64,000 bases of DNA from Bosea sp. NBC_00550 (GTDB lineage Bacteria > Pseudomonadota > Alphaproteobacteria > Rhizobiales > Beijerinckiaceae): assembly GCF_026020075.1 (NCBI RefSeq), contig NZ_CP102772.1, positions 4,492,501 to 4,556,500 on the forward strand, given 5' to 3'. The position numbers and the translations under genes were made by a program. Shown in pieces: positions 1 through 8,169 of this stretch. The stretch's first letter is position 1, and each line of letters begins with the position of its first letter. The notes under the pieces were generated by a model that was not told the DNA's origin, did not search any database, and worked only from the letters and a program-made list of their open reading frames with translations.

Positions 1-1094
1 TGCCGATGGCGCGGGCGGCGCGTGAACTCGGCTTCGACGTCGCGGTCATCGCGCGCGAGCGCAACCACCGGCGCATCATCGAGGCGACGGGCGCGCGCCT
101 GATCGCGCTGGAAGCGGAGCGGCGCAGCCTCGATCCGCGCGCGCTGTTCAGGCAGATCACGGCGCTCAAAGCTCTGATCGCGGCGGAAAAGCCCGACATC
201 CTGCATTGCATCGCGCTGAAGCCGATCGCGCTCGCCGGCCTCGCCGGCAAGCTCGCGGGCATCGACAGGCGCGTTTATGCTCTGACGGGGCTCGGTTTCC
301 TCGGCGCGAAGCAGGGCGTGCTCGCCGCTGCCGCCCGCTTCGCCGCGATCGTCTGGCTGCGCGGCGCGATCGACGGGCCGCAGGTCCGCTTCCTGTTCGA
401 GAATCCCGACGATCCCGTCACGCTCGGCCTCGATCCGCAGGATGTAGCGAAGGTTGCGCTGGTCGGCGGGGCCGGTGTCGATCCGCTGATCCTGATGCCG
501 TCGCCGATGCCGAACGCGCCGCCGCTCAAGGTTGCGCTGGTGGCGCGCATGCTCTGGTCGAAGGGCGTCGATCTCGCGGTCGAGGCGGTCAGGCTCGCCC
601 GCGCTGAGGGCGCGAAGGTCACGCTCACCATTCATGGCGCGCCCGACCCGTCCAATCCGAAGGCCATTCCCGAGGCGACGCTGAAGGAATGGGCGGCGCG
701 GCCCGGAATCACCTGGGCCGGCCCGACGCGCGATATCGAGGCGGTCTGGAAGGCGCATCACCTCTGCATCCTGCCGTCGCGCGGCGGGGAGGGGCTGCCT
801 CGCACCATTCTGGAAGCAGCCGCCTGCGGGCGGCCGATCCTGACGACGGATGTCCCGGGCTGCCGCAGCTTCGTCCGCGAGGGGCAGGACGGCATGGTCG
901 TGCCCGTCGACGATGCCGCCGCACTCGCCAGGGCGCTCACGGTCTTCGCCCGCGCTCCCGGACTGGCGGAGCGCATGGGGGCGAATGCCCGCGCGCGCCT
1001 GCTCGACGGCCACACCGAGCGCGCCGTGATGAATGCGGTGAAGGCGCTCTATCAGGGGCTCCTCGCCACGCCGGCCGCGGACAAGGTCGCATGA
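1..1094 (+). CDS. Glycosyltransferase family 4 (GT-B), 5' end outside the window
   Basis: About 363 residues are visible. The frame is open to the window edge, and the first in-frame ATG (position 6) lies inside the usual N-terminal HRLPMARAARE-type segment of GT4 enzymes, so the true start is upstream. The C-terminal half carries the nucleotide-sugar binding signature EGLPRTILE (E-x7-E) followed by ACGRPILTTDVPGC and an EGQDG loop, typical of glycosyl transferases group 1. These enzymes move a sugar from an NDP donor onto a polysaccharide or lipid acceptor; the acceptor cannot be told from sequence. The stop overlaps the next start as ATGA, so the two genes are probably translationally coupled. 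Confidence 0.85.
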   Translation, partial: PMARAARELGFDVAVIARERNHRRIIEATGARLIALEAERRSLDPRALFRQITALKALIAAEKPDILHCIALKPIALAGLAGKLAGIDRRVYALTGLGFLGAKQGVLAAAARFAAIVWLRGAIDGPQVRFLFENPDDPVTLGLDPQDVAKVALVGGAGVDPLILMPSPMPNAPPLKVALVARMLWSKGVDLAVEAVRLARAEGAKVTLTIHGAPDPSNPKAIPEATLKEWAARPGITWAGPTRDIEAVWKAHHLCILPSRGGEGLPRTILEAAACGRPILTTDVPGCRSFVREGQDGMVVPVDDAAALARALTVFARAPGLAERMGANARARLLDGHTERAVMNAVKALYQGLLATPAADKVA

Positions 1095-1753
1095 GCGACG
1101 CGAGCGCTCCGCTTGACCGCGAGACGTTCATCCTCACGCATACGCGGCTGATGCCCGTGCCCTATGCGCCGGAGATCGCGCTGCATGTCGCCGAGGAGGC
1201 GACCGAGCTCTGGCAGAAGACCGAGGACGAACTCGCGGTCATCGGGCTGCCGCCGCCGTTCTGGGCCTTTGCCTGGGCCGGCGGGCAGGCCCTCGCCCGC
1301 TATCTGCTCGACCATCCGCAGGTCGTCGCGGGCCGGCATGTCCTCGATTTCGCCTCCGGCTCCGGGCTGGTGGCGATCGCCGCGGCGAAATCGGGCGCAG
1401 GCCGGGTAGAAGCCTGCGATATCGACGCTTTCGCCGGTGCCGCGATAGGCATCAACGCGCAGGCCAACGGCGTCGCGATCCTGCCCCGCGTCGACGATCT
1501 CGTCGGCCGCGACGAGGGCTGGGATATCATCTGTGCGGGCGACGTTTGCTACGAGCGCGAGATGGCCGAGCGCGTCATCGGCTGGCTCGCTGCCTTGTCG
1601 GCGCGCGGCGCGACGGTGCTGATCGGCGATCCCGGCCGCAGTTACCTTCCGAGGGAACGACTGGAAGCCGTCGCCACCTACGAGGTGCCGGTGACGCGCG
1701 CCCTGGAGGACGCCGAGATCAAGCGCAGCTCGGTCTGGCGCCTGGCGGGCTGA
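1091..1753 (+). CDS. Class I SAM-dependent protein methyltransferase (ETFB-lysine methyltransferase-like)
   Basis: 220 residues, starting at the ATG that overlaps the preceding stop. A Rossmann SAM-binding core is clear: motif I VLDFASGSGLVAIAAA, the acidic ribose-binding segment EACDIDAFA, and later DIICAGDVCYE. The PPFWAFAWAGGQALARYL segment before motif I is characteristic of the METTL20/ETFB-KMT and nicotinamide-N-methyltransferase-like group. Bacterial members methylate lysines of electron transfer flavoprotein beta; that substrate is inferred from family resemblance only. It ends 11 bp from the convergent chemotaxis gene. Confidence 0.75.
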   Translation: MSDASAPLDRETFILTHTRLMPVPYAPEIALHVAEEATELWQKTEDELAVIGLPPPFWAFAWAGGQALARYLLDHPQVVAGRHVLDFASGSGLVAIAAAKSGAGRVEACDIDAFAGAAIGINAQANGVAILPRVDDLVGRDEGWDIICAGDVCYEREMAERVIGWLAALSARGATVLIGDPGRSYLPRERLEAVATYEVPVTRALEDAEIKRSSVWRLAG

Positions 1754-1764
1754 GGGCGCGGCGC

Positions 1765-3273
1765 TCAGGCCGCGCGCCGTCGTGACGGACCGGAACCGGG
1801 CTGCGGCTCCGTGCGGAAGGCCGCGACGAGGCGGTTGAGCTGCGCGATCTGGTCGAGCAGCGTCCGCGCCGAGGCCGCGCTCTGTTGGGCCAGCGCCGCG
1901 TTCTGCTGGGTGATTTCATCCATATGGCTGACGGTCTGGCTCATTTCGTCGATGCCGTTGGCCTGCTCGCCGGCCGCCGAGGCGATCTCGTCGACCGTGC
2001 TCGAAACCTTGGCGGAGGCGGCGACGATCCGGTCGAGCGTCTTGCCGGCCTGCCGCACCAGCTTGACGCCCTCGGCGATTTCCGAATCGGAGGATGAGAT
2101 CAGGCCGGTGATGTCCTTGGCGGCGCTGGCCGAACGCTGGGCCAGCGCGCGCACCTCGGCGGCGACCACCGCGAAGCTGCGCCCCGCATCGCCGGCTCGC
2201 GCCGCCTCGACGGCGGCGTTGAGCGCCAGCAGATTGGTCTGGAAGGCGATGTCGTCGATCAGGTCGGTGATCTCCGAGATCCGCTTCGAGGCGCCCTCGA
2301 TCCGGGCCATGGCTTCGACCGCTTCCTTGACCACGTCGCCGCCGGTGCGGGCGACATCGGCGGCCTCGTCCGCGAGCGCGACGGATTCGCGCGAGGCCTG
2401 CGAGGAGGTCTTGACCGAGGCTGCGAGCTGCTCGGTGGTCGCAGCGCTTTCCTCCAGCGCCGAGGCCTGCTGCTCGGTGCGCGTCGAAAGGTCCTGCGCG
2501 CCGCTGTTGATCTCCTGCGAGGAGGCGGCGATCGCGGCCGAGGTCGCCTTGATGGTCGCCGCCATCTCCTGGAGCCGGGCCATCGCCGCGTTGAAGTGCT
2601 CGCGGATCTGCCCGTATTCGGCCGGGATCTCAGCGCTCATGCGGTGGGTCAGGTCGCCTTCGGCTAGCGCCGCCATGCTCTGGCTGACGCAGGCGATGGC
2701 CTGGTCGCGCTCGGCCGCCTTGGCCTGCTCGATGGCGCGCGCCTCGGCCTCGGCCTTCAGCCGGGCTTCCTCCGAGGCTTCGAGATAGACCGTGATCGCG
2801 TAGTCCATGTCGAGCAGCGCCGCTTTGACGATGGCGCCGATCTCGGCAGCGCGCTCCTCGGCGCCGGGCATGCGCTTGCCGAACGCGTTCTTCGGCCAGC
2901 GCGTCTCGATCACGCTGGCGAGCATCTTTTCGAGGATCAGCGCGTAGCCGCCGATATACCAGCGCGGTTCGAGCCCGATCCGGGCATGGACCTTGCCGAC
3001 CTTGGTGACGGCATCGACGTAATTCGCGTCGAACTGGCCCGTCGCGATGCCGCTCCAGTGCTGGAGCTGACGCTGCTTGGCGTTTTCGATGTGCTGCTCG
3101 CTACCGAAGAAAGCCCTCGTCTCCGGGAATTGCCGCATCTGGCCGTAGAAGGCGTCGAGCGCGTCCGGGATGGCGGCGCCCAGGGCGTCGCCGACATTGC
3201 GGATGCGCCCTTGCGCTGCGCTGTCGAGGCCGATGAATGCCAGGCGCCTGGCGAGGTGATCCGATGCGGACAT
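1765..3273 (-). CDS. Globin-coupled methyl-accepting chemotaxis protein (HemAT-type, soluble)
   Basis: 502 residues. I chose the ATG at 3273 ([10 protein letters not shown]) over a TTG 19 codons upstream. Residues 1-165 form a protoglobin/globin-coupled sensor domain with the proximal His at about residue 96 ([10 protein letters not shown]) and the following WYIGGY helix. A HAMP-like stretch ([13 protein letters not shown]) follows, then a long MCP signalling coiled coil whose hairpin tip reads [20 protein letters not shown]. No transmembrane segment is visible, so it should be cytoplasmic and sense dioxygen through heme, passing the signal to a CheA/CheW complex. No che genes are in the window. 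An FNR/FixK-like box lies about 90 bp upstream, consistent with an oxygen-related role. Confidence 0.9.
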   Translation of the reverse strand: MSASDHLARRLAFIGLDSAAQGRIRNVGDALGAAIPDALDAFYGQMRQFPETRAFFGSEQHIENAKQRQLQHWSGIATGQFDANYVDAVTKVGKVHARIGLEPRWYIGGYALILEKMLASVIETRWPKNAFGKRMPGAEERAAEIGAIVKAALLDMDYAITVYLEASEEARLKAEAEARAIEQAKAAERDQAIACVSQSMAALAEGDLTHRMSAEIPAEYGQIREHFNAAMARLQEMAATIKATSAAIAASSQEINSGAQDLSTRTEQQASALEESAATTEQLAASVKTSSQASRESVALADEAADVARTGGDVVKEAVEAMARIEGASKRISEITDLIDDIAFQTNLLALNAAVEAARAGDAGRSFAVVAAEVRALAQRSASAAKDITGLISSSDSEIAEGVKLVRQAGKTLDRIVAASAKVSSTVDEIASAAGEQANGIDEMSQTVSHMDEITQQNAALAQQSAASARTLLDQIAQLNRLVAAFRTEPQPGSGPSRRRAA

Positions 3274-3356
3274 GAAACGGAAATCCCAGCTGGGGCCACT
3301 GTTCGAGCCCGCCCCGGTCTCGCCGATCAAGGGTTAACGGCCGGTGATGGCCGGTA

Positions 3357-3370
3357 TTGACCTGCATCAA
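3357..3370 (-). promoter_or_regulatory. FNR/FixK-type box upstream of the globin-coupled transducer
   Basis: TTGACCTGCATCAA matches the FNR/CRP-family consensus TTGAT-N4-ATCAA at 9 of 10 conserved positions and also fits FixK (TTGAY-N4-RTCAA). On the minus strand its centre (3363.5) is about 40 bp upstream of a plausible start point downstream of TTAACC (3332-3337), the spacing of a class II FNR promoter. Only the chemotaxis gene starts nearby; the other flanking gene ends here. Confidence 0.6.
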
Positions 3371-3390
3371 TCCGGCTGCGGCCGAGTGCC

Positions 3391-4026
3391 TCAGCTTTTA
3401 CCGCCGCCCGCTTCGTATTTGTCGAGGAACGCCTCCACCGGGAGATGGCGGAAATCGTCCAGCCCTTCGCGCAGGCGGGCATGCTCCCAATCCCACCAGC
3501 CCAGCGCCTGCAACCTTTCCGCGACATCCTCGGAGAAGCGCCGCCGGACCGGGCGGGCCGGATTGCCGGCGACGATGGTGTAGGCCGGCACGTCCTTGGT
3601 GACGACCGCGCCCCCCGCGACCACGGCACCGGTGCCGATGCTGCGCCCGGCCAGCACGATCGCGCCATGGCCGATCCAGACATCGTGGCCGATCGTGACG
3701 GCATGGGAGCGCCGCCAGTCGAAGAAGGCGGAATCGTCCTGCGCATCGTCGAAATAGGCGGAGGCGCGATAGGTGAAGTGCGACTGGCTGGCGCGATGCA
3801 TCGGATGGTTGCCCGGGTTGATCCGCGTCATCGCCGCGATCGAGCAGAATTTGCCGATCGTCGTGCAAATGACATTGGCGTCGTTCACGACATAGGAGTA
3901 GTCACCCATCGTCGACTCGACGAAGACGGTGCGGGCGCCGATCTCGGTGTAGCGTCCGAGCGTCGCCTGCCTGACCTGTGCGGTCGGGTCGATCACCGGT
4001 TCGAGTCCCAGCTTCTTCGCGGCCAT
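3391..4026 (-). CDS. Phosphonate-cluster hexapeptide-repeat acyltransferase (CatB/Vat-like)
   Basis: 211 residues, start at 4026 supported by AGGAGAGG 8 nt upstream. Left-handed beta-helix repeats occur (VIDPTAQV, VRQATLGRYTEIG, later VTIGHDVWIGHGAIVL and IGTGAVVAGGAVVTKDVPAY), with the xenobiotic acetyltransferase active-site loop NPGNHPMH. This matches the hexapeptide-transferase subfamily found in alphaproteobacterial phosphonate operons. The acyl acceptor is not established; an aminophosphonate or pathway intermediate, by analogy with E. coli PhnO, would be a guess. It follows DUF1045 on the same strand, but phnN lies between them on the opposite strand. Its start codon shares two bases with phnN's. 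Confidence 0.85.
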   Translation of the reverse strand: MAAKKLGLEPVIDPTAQVRQATLGRYTEIGARTVFVESTMGDYSYVVNDANVICTTIGKFCSIAAMTRINPGNHPMHRASQSHFTYRASAYFDDAQDDSAFFDWRRSHAVTIGHDVWIGHGAIVLAGRSIGTGAVVAGGAVVTKDVPAYTIVAGNPARPVRRRFSEDVAERLQALGWWDWEHARLREGLDDFRHLPVEAFLDKYEAGGGKS

Positions 4027-4027
4027 G
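4024..4027. other. CATG shared by two divergent start codons
   Basis: The tetramer gives ATG for phnN on the plus strand (4025-4027) and ATG for the acyltransferase on the minus strand (4026-4024). The minus-strand start has a strong ribosome binding site, AGGAGAGG, which is antisense to phnN codons 4-8. The plus-strand start has no visible ribosome binding site; its upstream bases are acyltransferase codons. Confidence 0.75.
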
Positions 4028-4624
4028 TCGTCATCCTCTCCTGATATCGCAGCAGCCGCCGCCCTGGCGGGTGCCCTTGTTCTCGTCGTCGGCCCGTCGG
4101 GTGCGGGCAAGGACACGTTGATGGATGGCGCGCGGGCGGAATTCGCCGGCGACGGCCGCTTCCGTTTTGCGCGCCGGCTGATCACCCGGCCGGCGATGCT
4201 CGGCGCCGAGGATCACGATTCCTGCGACGAGGCCGCTTTCGCAGCCGCCGAAACCCGCGGCGAGATGGCGCTGAGCTGGCGGGCGCATGGCCTGAGCTAC
4301 GGCATCCCGGCGAGCGAACTCGACGGCATCGCCGACGGAACGGTGGTGATCGCCAACATCTCGCGCGGCACCATCGCGGCTGCGGAGCGGCTCGCGGCGC
4401 GTGTCGTCGTGGTCAACATCACCGCCCCGGCGGCCGTTCTGGCGAAGCGGCTGGCGGCGCGCGGGCGCGAAAGCGAGGCCGACATCGCGGCCCGGCTGGC
4501 GCGCGAGGCGCCGCTCGAAGCCGAGCACGCGCAGATCGTCACGATCATGAACGATCGCAGTATTGCGGAGGCGACCGGTGACCTGCTGGCGGTGCTGCGC
4601 GCGCTCGGCCGCCATGGTTGCTAG
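4025..4624 (+). CDS. phnN: Ribose 1,5-bisphosphate phosphokinase PhnN, inverted relative to the phn operon
   Basis: 199 residues, close to the roughly 185 of E. coli PhnN. It has a guanylate-kinase-like fold with the P-loop GPSGAGKDT at about residues 23-31, RFARRLITRP, and the acceptor segment LSWRAHGLSYGIP. It phosphorylates ribose 1,5-bisphosphate to PRPP, the last step of the C-P lyase route. There is no in-frame alternative start between the ATG and the P-loop, so 4025 must be the start unless an atypical codon is used. The gene lies on the opposite strand to all neighbours. Its 3' end overlaps the DUF1045 stop by 4 bp and its start overlaps that of the acyltransferase. No ribosome binding site or promoter is evident. 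Confidence 0.88.
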   Translation: MSSSSPDIAAAAALAGALVLVVGPSGAGKDTLMDGARAEFAGDGRFRFARRLITRPAMLGAEDHDSCDEAAFAAAETRGEMALSWRAHGLSYGIPASELDGIADGTVVIANISRGTIAAAERLAARVVVVNITAPAAVLAKRLAARGRESEADIAARLAREAPLEAEHAQIVTIMNDRSIAEATGDLLAVLRALGRHGC

Positions 4625-5316
4625 CCGAGCTGATAGGAATCGAGCAGCCTGAAACGGGCTTCGCGGCCATCCTGCCGAAACAGCGCGAAGCGGTCGAGCG
4701 CGACGGTCCCCGGCGGAACGGCAGCGGCATAGGCCGCCTCCAGCGACTGCCGGATCGGCCCGACCCGCTCCGCCGGCAGCGACCCGGTCAGCGTCATGTG
4801 GAAGCGGAAGGCGTCGCCGACATAAGGATAGCCATAGGCTTCGAGATAGGCGCGCTGCGCCGGGGTGAGCGGGCTCTTCAGGCGTCGCGCCCGGTCCGCT
4901 TCGGCCAGCGGCGCCCGGAAGGGTTCGAAGGCCTGCACGAGCGCGAAGGCGAAGCGCTGCAGATCCTCGCTCGGCTCCGATGGCGTCAGGGCTATGAACG
5001 AGCCGAGCGCCGTCACGGACAGCCCGCTCAGCGTCACGCCGTCGAGGCCGGCAGCGTAGTTGCGGGCGAAGGCGCGCAACTGATCCTCGCTGCGGCCATC
5101 GGCCAGTTCGAACGGCGCTTTGAGCGTGGCGTGGAAGCCGTAGCGGCGTGGCTCGTCGGTCAGCGCCGGCCATTCCGATCCGTCGCAGCCGGCGGGAACG
5201 GCGAAGGGGATGTCCTCGCCCGTCAGCGCGTCATAGCCCAGCGCCGCGCTGCCGAAGCGCCAGAGCGCGCTGTCGACGGCGGGAGCGTAATAGAGTGCGT
5301 AGCGCTGGCGGCTCAA
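4621..5316 (-). CDS. DUF1045 phosphonate-operon protein, 2H phosphoesterase superfamily
   Basis: 231 residues. Two H-x-T-L signatures, GFHATL (about residue 61) and FRFHMTL (about residue 173), mark a 2H phosphodiesterase. This family is associated with C-P lyase operons (putative phosphonate metabolism protein). It may open the 5-phosphoribosyl 1,2-cyclic phosphate made by PhnJ, the job of the metallo-beta-lactamase-fold PhnP in E. coli. PhnP is absent from the window, which supports but does not prove this. Its start overlaps the phnM stop by 4 bp (ATGA), so the two are coupled. Confidence 0.85.
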   Translation of the reverse strand: MSRQRYALYYAPAVDSALWRFGSAALGYDALTGEDIPFAVPAGCDGSEWPALTDEPRRYGFHATLKAPFELADGRSEDQLRAFARNYAAGLDGVTLSGLSVTALGSFIALTPSEPSEDLQRFAFALVQAFEPFRAPLAEADRARRLKSPLTPAQRAYLEAYGYPYVGDAFRFHMTLTGSLPAERVGPIRQSLEAAYAAAVPPGTVALDRFALFRQDGREARFRLLDSYQLG

Positions 5317-6452
5317 AATGCGCGCTCGCCCTTCGACCAGACCGCCGCGAGGACAGGCGTCGCGCCCAACACCTTGAAGCGGACGAGATCGGCCCGCAGC
5401 CCGGTCTTGAGATGGCCGCGATCCCTGAGGCCGAGGATGTCGGCGACTTTCCAGGTCACCATGCCCATGGCCTCGGGCAGCGCGATGCCATGCTCGGCAT
5501 TGAGCTTGACCACGGCCTGCAGCAGGCTCGCCGGCACATAGTCCGAGGAGAGGCCGTCGAGCAGGCCCTTTTCGGCGAGTTCCGAGACCGAGACGCCGCC
5601 GGAATGCGAGCCGCCGCGCACGACGTTGGGGGCGCCTGCGACCGTGGCGAGGCCGTGCTTCTTGGCGGCTGCCGCAGCCTCGACCGTGGTCGGGAATTCG
5701 GAGATCACAGCGCCCGAGGCGACGCCTTCCTCGACATGCTCGGGAATCGTGTCGTCATGGGTCGCGAGCGGGATGCCGCGGGCGCGGAAGATATCGACCA
5801 CCGCCTGCCAGTTCCGGGCGACGTTGGCGGCGCCTTCGCGCTGGCGGACCTCGACGTCCTCCTCGAATTCCGCGACCGTCTTGCCGTTGCCGACCGCATA
5901 GATCTTGAGGTGCTGGAGATCGCGCCACTGGCGCTTTCCCGGCGTGTGGTCCATCAGCGACACCAGCTGGACCAGCTCGTCGTCCTGGTAGGGTGCGATG
6001 TCTTCCAGCAGCTGCGGGCTCGTCAGTTCGCAGCGCATATGGATGCGGTGGTCGATGCGGAAGACGTTCTCGCTCTTGCCATAGGCCAGCGACTTCATCA
6101 CGTCGGCGAAGATGTCCTTGCGGTAGTCCTTGGCCGAGAAGGGCGTGCCGGCGCAGACCGCATCATAGACGGTGGTGACGCCGGCCGCCGCCATCTGCGC
6201 GTCATGGACCAGCGCCGCCGCCAGCCCGTTCGGCCAGAAGACCTTGGGGCGCGGCATGAAGTGCTTTTCCATGTTGTCGGTGTGCATCTCGACAAGGCCG
6301 GGCGCGACATAGTCGCCGCCTGCGTCGATGGCGTTAGGCAGGGATGAGCTGCCCTGATCGACAGATGTGATGCCGGTCTCGTCGAAGGCAATGGTGCCGG
6401 TGACGACCTCGTTCTCGAGGATCAGTCTGGCGTTGGTGAGAACGGTTTGCAT
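5313..6452 (-). CDS. phnM: Alpha-D-ribose 1-methylphosphonate 5-triphosphate diphosphatase PhnM
   Basis: 379 residues, start at 6452 (MQTVLTNARLIL). It is an amidohydrolase-superfamily protein: N-terminal beta-sandwich, then the metal-binding GLVEMHTDNMEKH segment, DHTPGKRQW, ATHDDT and EFPTTVEAA, all typical of PhnM. It removes diphosphate from the PhnGHI product to give the 5-phosphate substrate of PhnJ. It lies 2 bp downstream of phnL. An upstream in-frame extension to 6716 is the antisense of phnL and was discarded. Confidence 0.95.
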   Translation of the reverse strand: MQTVLTNARLILENEVVTGTIAFDETGITSVDQGSSSLPNAIDAGGDYVAPGLVEMHTDNMEKHFMPRPKVFWPNGLAAALVHDAQMAAAGVTTVYDAVCAGTPFSAKDYRKDIFADVMKSLAYGKSENVFRIDHRIHMRCELTSPQLLEDIAPYQDDELVQLVSLMDHTPGKRQWRDLQHLKIYAVGNGKTVAEFEEDVEVRQREGAANVARNWQAVVDIFRARGIPLATHDDTIPEHVEEGVASGAVISEFPTTVEAAAAAKKHGLATVAGAPNVVRGGSHSGGVSVSELAEKGLLDGLSSDYVPASLLQAVVKLNAEHGIALPEAMGMVTWKVADILGLRDRGHLKTGLRADLVRFKVLGATPVLAAVWSKGERAF

Positions 6453-6454
6453 CG

Positions 6455-7150
6455 TCAGGCCTTCCGGAAATCGGTGATGTCGAGATAGCGCGTCGCGACG
6501 CGTTCGCGAACCGCCTCGTCGTGGAAGATGCCGACGATGGCGGAACCGGTGGCGCGCGCCTCCGAGATGAGTTCGACGACGACGTCGCGATTGTTGGCGT
6601 CGAGCGAGGCTGTCGGCTCGTCGATCAGCATGATTGGCGAGGGGTCGACGAAGGAGCGGGCGATGTTGACGCGCTGCTGCTCGCCGCCGGAGAAGGTGGC
6701 GGGCGCGATGCTCCACAGCCGCTCGGGCAGGTTGAGGCGGGCGAGCATCGCCTTGGCCTTCTCCGTTGCGACCTCGGGAGCGGCGCCGCGCGCCAGCAGC
6801 GGATCGCGGACGATATCGAGCGTCGAGACGCGCGGAATGACACGCAGGAACTGCGAGACGAAGCCGAGCGTGCGGCGGCGGACGTCGAGCACGGTGCGCG
6901 GCACGGCGGCGACGATGTCGACGAGACGGCCGGCATGGGTAACGCGGATGCTGCCCGCCGTCGGCCTGTAGTTGCCGTAGAGGATGCGCAGCAGGCTCGA
7001 TTTGCCGGCGCCGGACGCACCCGCCAGCACCAGCGCCTCGCCGGCCTCGACGCTGAAATTGACGTTGTCGAAGACAGGCAGCCGGGCTCCGCCCTGGTTG
7101 TGCAGGGTGAAGGTCTTGGCGACGTTCTCGACCTGAATCATCGTGGTCAT
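6455..7150 (-). CDS. phnL: C-P lyase ABC ATPase-like subunit PhnL
   Basis: 231 residues. Walker A GASGAGKSS, signature FSGGEQQRVN, Walker B MLIDEPTASLD and switch His in GIFHDE are all intact. PhnL is one of two ABC-type ATPases that bind the C-P lyase core; it is not a transporter subunit. It is separated from phnK by 212 bp containing a family A palindromic element, unlike the tight spacing in the rest of the operon. Confidence 0.94.
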   Translation of the reverse strand: MTTMIQVENVAKTFTLHNQGGARLPVFDNVNFSVEAGEALVLAGASGAGKSSLLRILYGNYRPTAGSIRVTHAGRLVDIVAAVPRTVLDVRRRTLGFVSQFLRVIPRVSTLDIVRDPLLARGAAPEVATEKAKAMLARLNLPERLWSIAPATFSGGEQQRVNIARSFVDPSPIMLIDEPTASLDANNRDVVVELISEARATGSAIVGIFHDEAVRERVATRYLDITDFRKA

Positions 7151-7201
7151 GGTGTCAGTGCCTTGTGCCGACGAGGTGACGAGGATGTGACGGGACCTCC
7201 G

Positions 7202-7351
7202 CCGTCATTCCGGGGCGCGCCGCAGGCGCGAGTCCGGAACCCAGAACCGATGCCGATTGTCTTTCTACGCGACGCAGCCGCGCGGCTTTCTCCGCCATCG
7301 CATCGGTTCTGGGTTCCGGGCTCATCGCTACGCGATGCCCCGGAATGACGG
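7202..7351. repeat. Palindromic element, family A, between phnK and phnL
   Basis: 150 bp bounded by CCGTCATTCCGGGGC and GCCCCGGAATGACGG. Inner arms CCGGAACCCAGAACCGATG and CATCGGTTCTGGGTTCCGG can pair, so the transcript can form one long hairpin between two operon genes. Confidence 0.9.
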
Positions 7352-7362
7352 TGGTGGTTCCC

Positions 7363-8169
7363 TCACACACTCAGCACCGCCGAGGTGAGAAGCTGCGTAT
7401 AGGCGTGGTGCGGATCGTCCAGCACCTGGTCGGTCAGGCCCTGCTCGACGACACGGCCGTCCTTCATCACCATCAGCCGGTCGGTCAAGAGGCGGGCGAC
7501 GGCGAGGTCGTGGGTGACGATGATCGCGGCCAGCCCGAGATCGCGCACCAGCACGCGCAGCAGGTCGAGCAGGCGCGCCTGCACGGAGACATCGAGGCCG
7601 CCGGTCGGCTCGTCCATGAAGACGAGGCGCGGCCCGGAGACCAGCACGCGGGCGATCTGCAGGCGCTGCTGCATGCCGCCTGAGAACTGGCGCGGACGGT
7701 CGTCGATACGGGCGCCGGCAATCTCGACGCGGCTGAGCCAGTCGAGCGCACGCTCGCGGATCTGGCCGTAGTGGCGGTCGCCGCGATCCATCAGGCGCTC
7801 GCCGACATTGCCGCCGGCGGTGACGTCCATGCGCAGGCCGTCGCGCGGATTCTGGTGGACGATGCCCCAGGCGGTGCGCATCAGGCGGCGGCGCTCCTGC
7901 TCGGAGACTGAATAGATGTCGAGCGGCTCTGCGCCGCCCCGGAACAGCACTTCGCCCTCATCGGGCTTGTCGATGCCGGCGAGGCAGCGCAGCAGGGTCG
8001 ACTTGCCCGAGCCGGATTCGCCGACGATGCCCAGCACCTCGCCCGGCCAGAGATCGAAGGAGACATCGGCGCAGCCGATGCGCTCGCCATAGAAACGGCT
8101 GACGCCGTTGACCGAGAGCAGGGGTGCCGGTTCGAGAGCGGCTTCGGGGAGCGTGACGTGAAGGGTCAT
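7363..8169 (-). CDS. phnK: C-P lyase ABC ATPase subunit PhnK
   Basis: 268 residues. Walker A GESGSGKST, the Q-loop region WGIVHQNPRDGLRM, signature FSGGMQQRLQ, Walker B LVFMDEPTGGLD and switch VTHDLAV are present. PhnK docks on PhnJ in the PhnGHIJK complex and is oligopeptide-ATPase-like. Its start codon overlaps the phnJ stop (ATGA), a coupling retained although the phnJ 3' end has been rewritten by a repeat. Confidence 0.95.
   Translation of the reverse strand: MTLHVTLPEAALEPAPLLSVNGVSRFYGERIGCADVSFDLWPGEVLGIVGESGSGKSTLLRCLAGIDKPDEGEVLFRGGAEPLDIYSVSEQERRRLMRTAWGIVHQNPRDGLRMDVTAGGNVGERLMDRGDRHYGQIRERALDWLSRVEIAGARIDDRPRQFSGGMQQRLQIARVLVSGPRLVFMDEPTGGLDVSVQARLLDLLRVLVRDLGLAAIIVTHDLAVARLLTDRLMVMKDGRVVEQGLTDQVLDDPHHAYTQLLTSAVLSV

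Noticed and set aside
6453..6716. Upstream extension of the phnM frame
   Set aside because: It is an off-frame reading of phnL; the canonical PhnM N-terminus starts at 6452.
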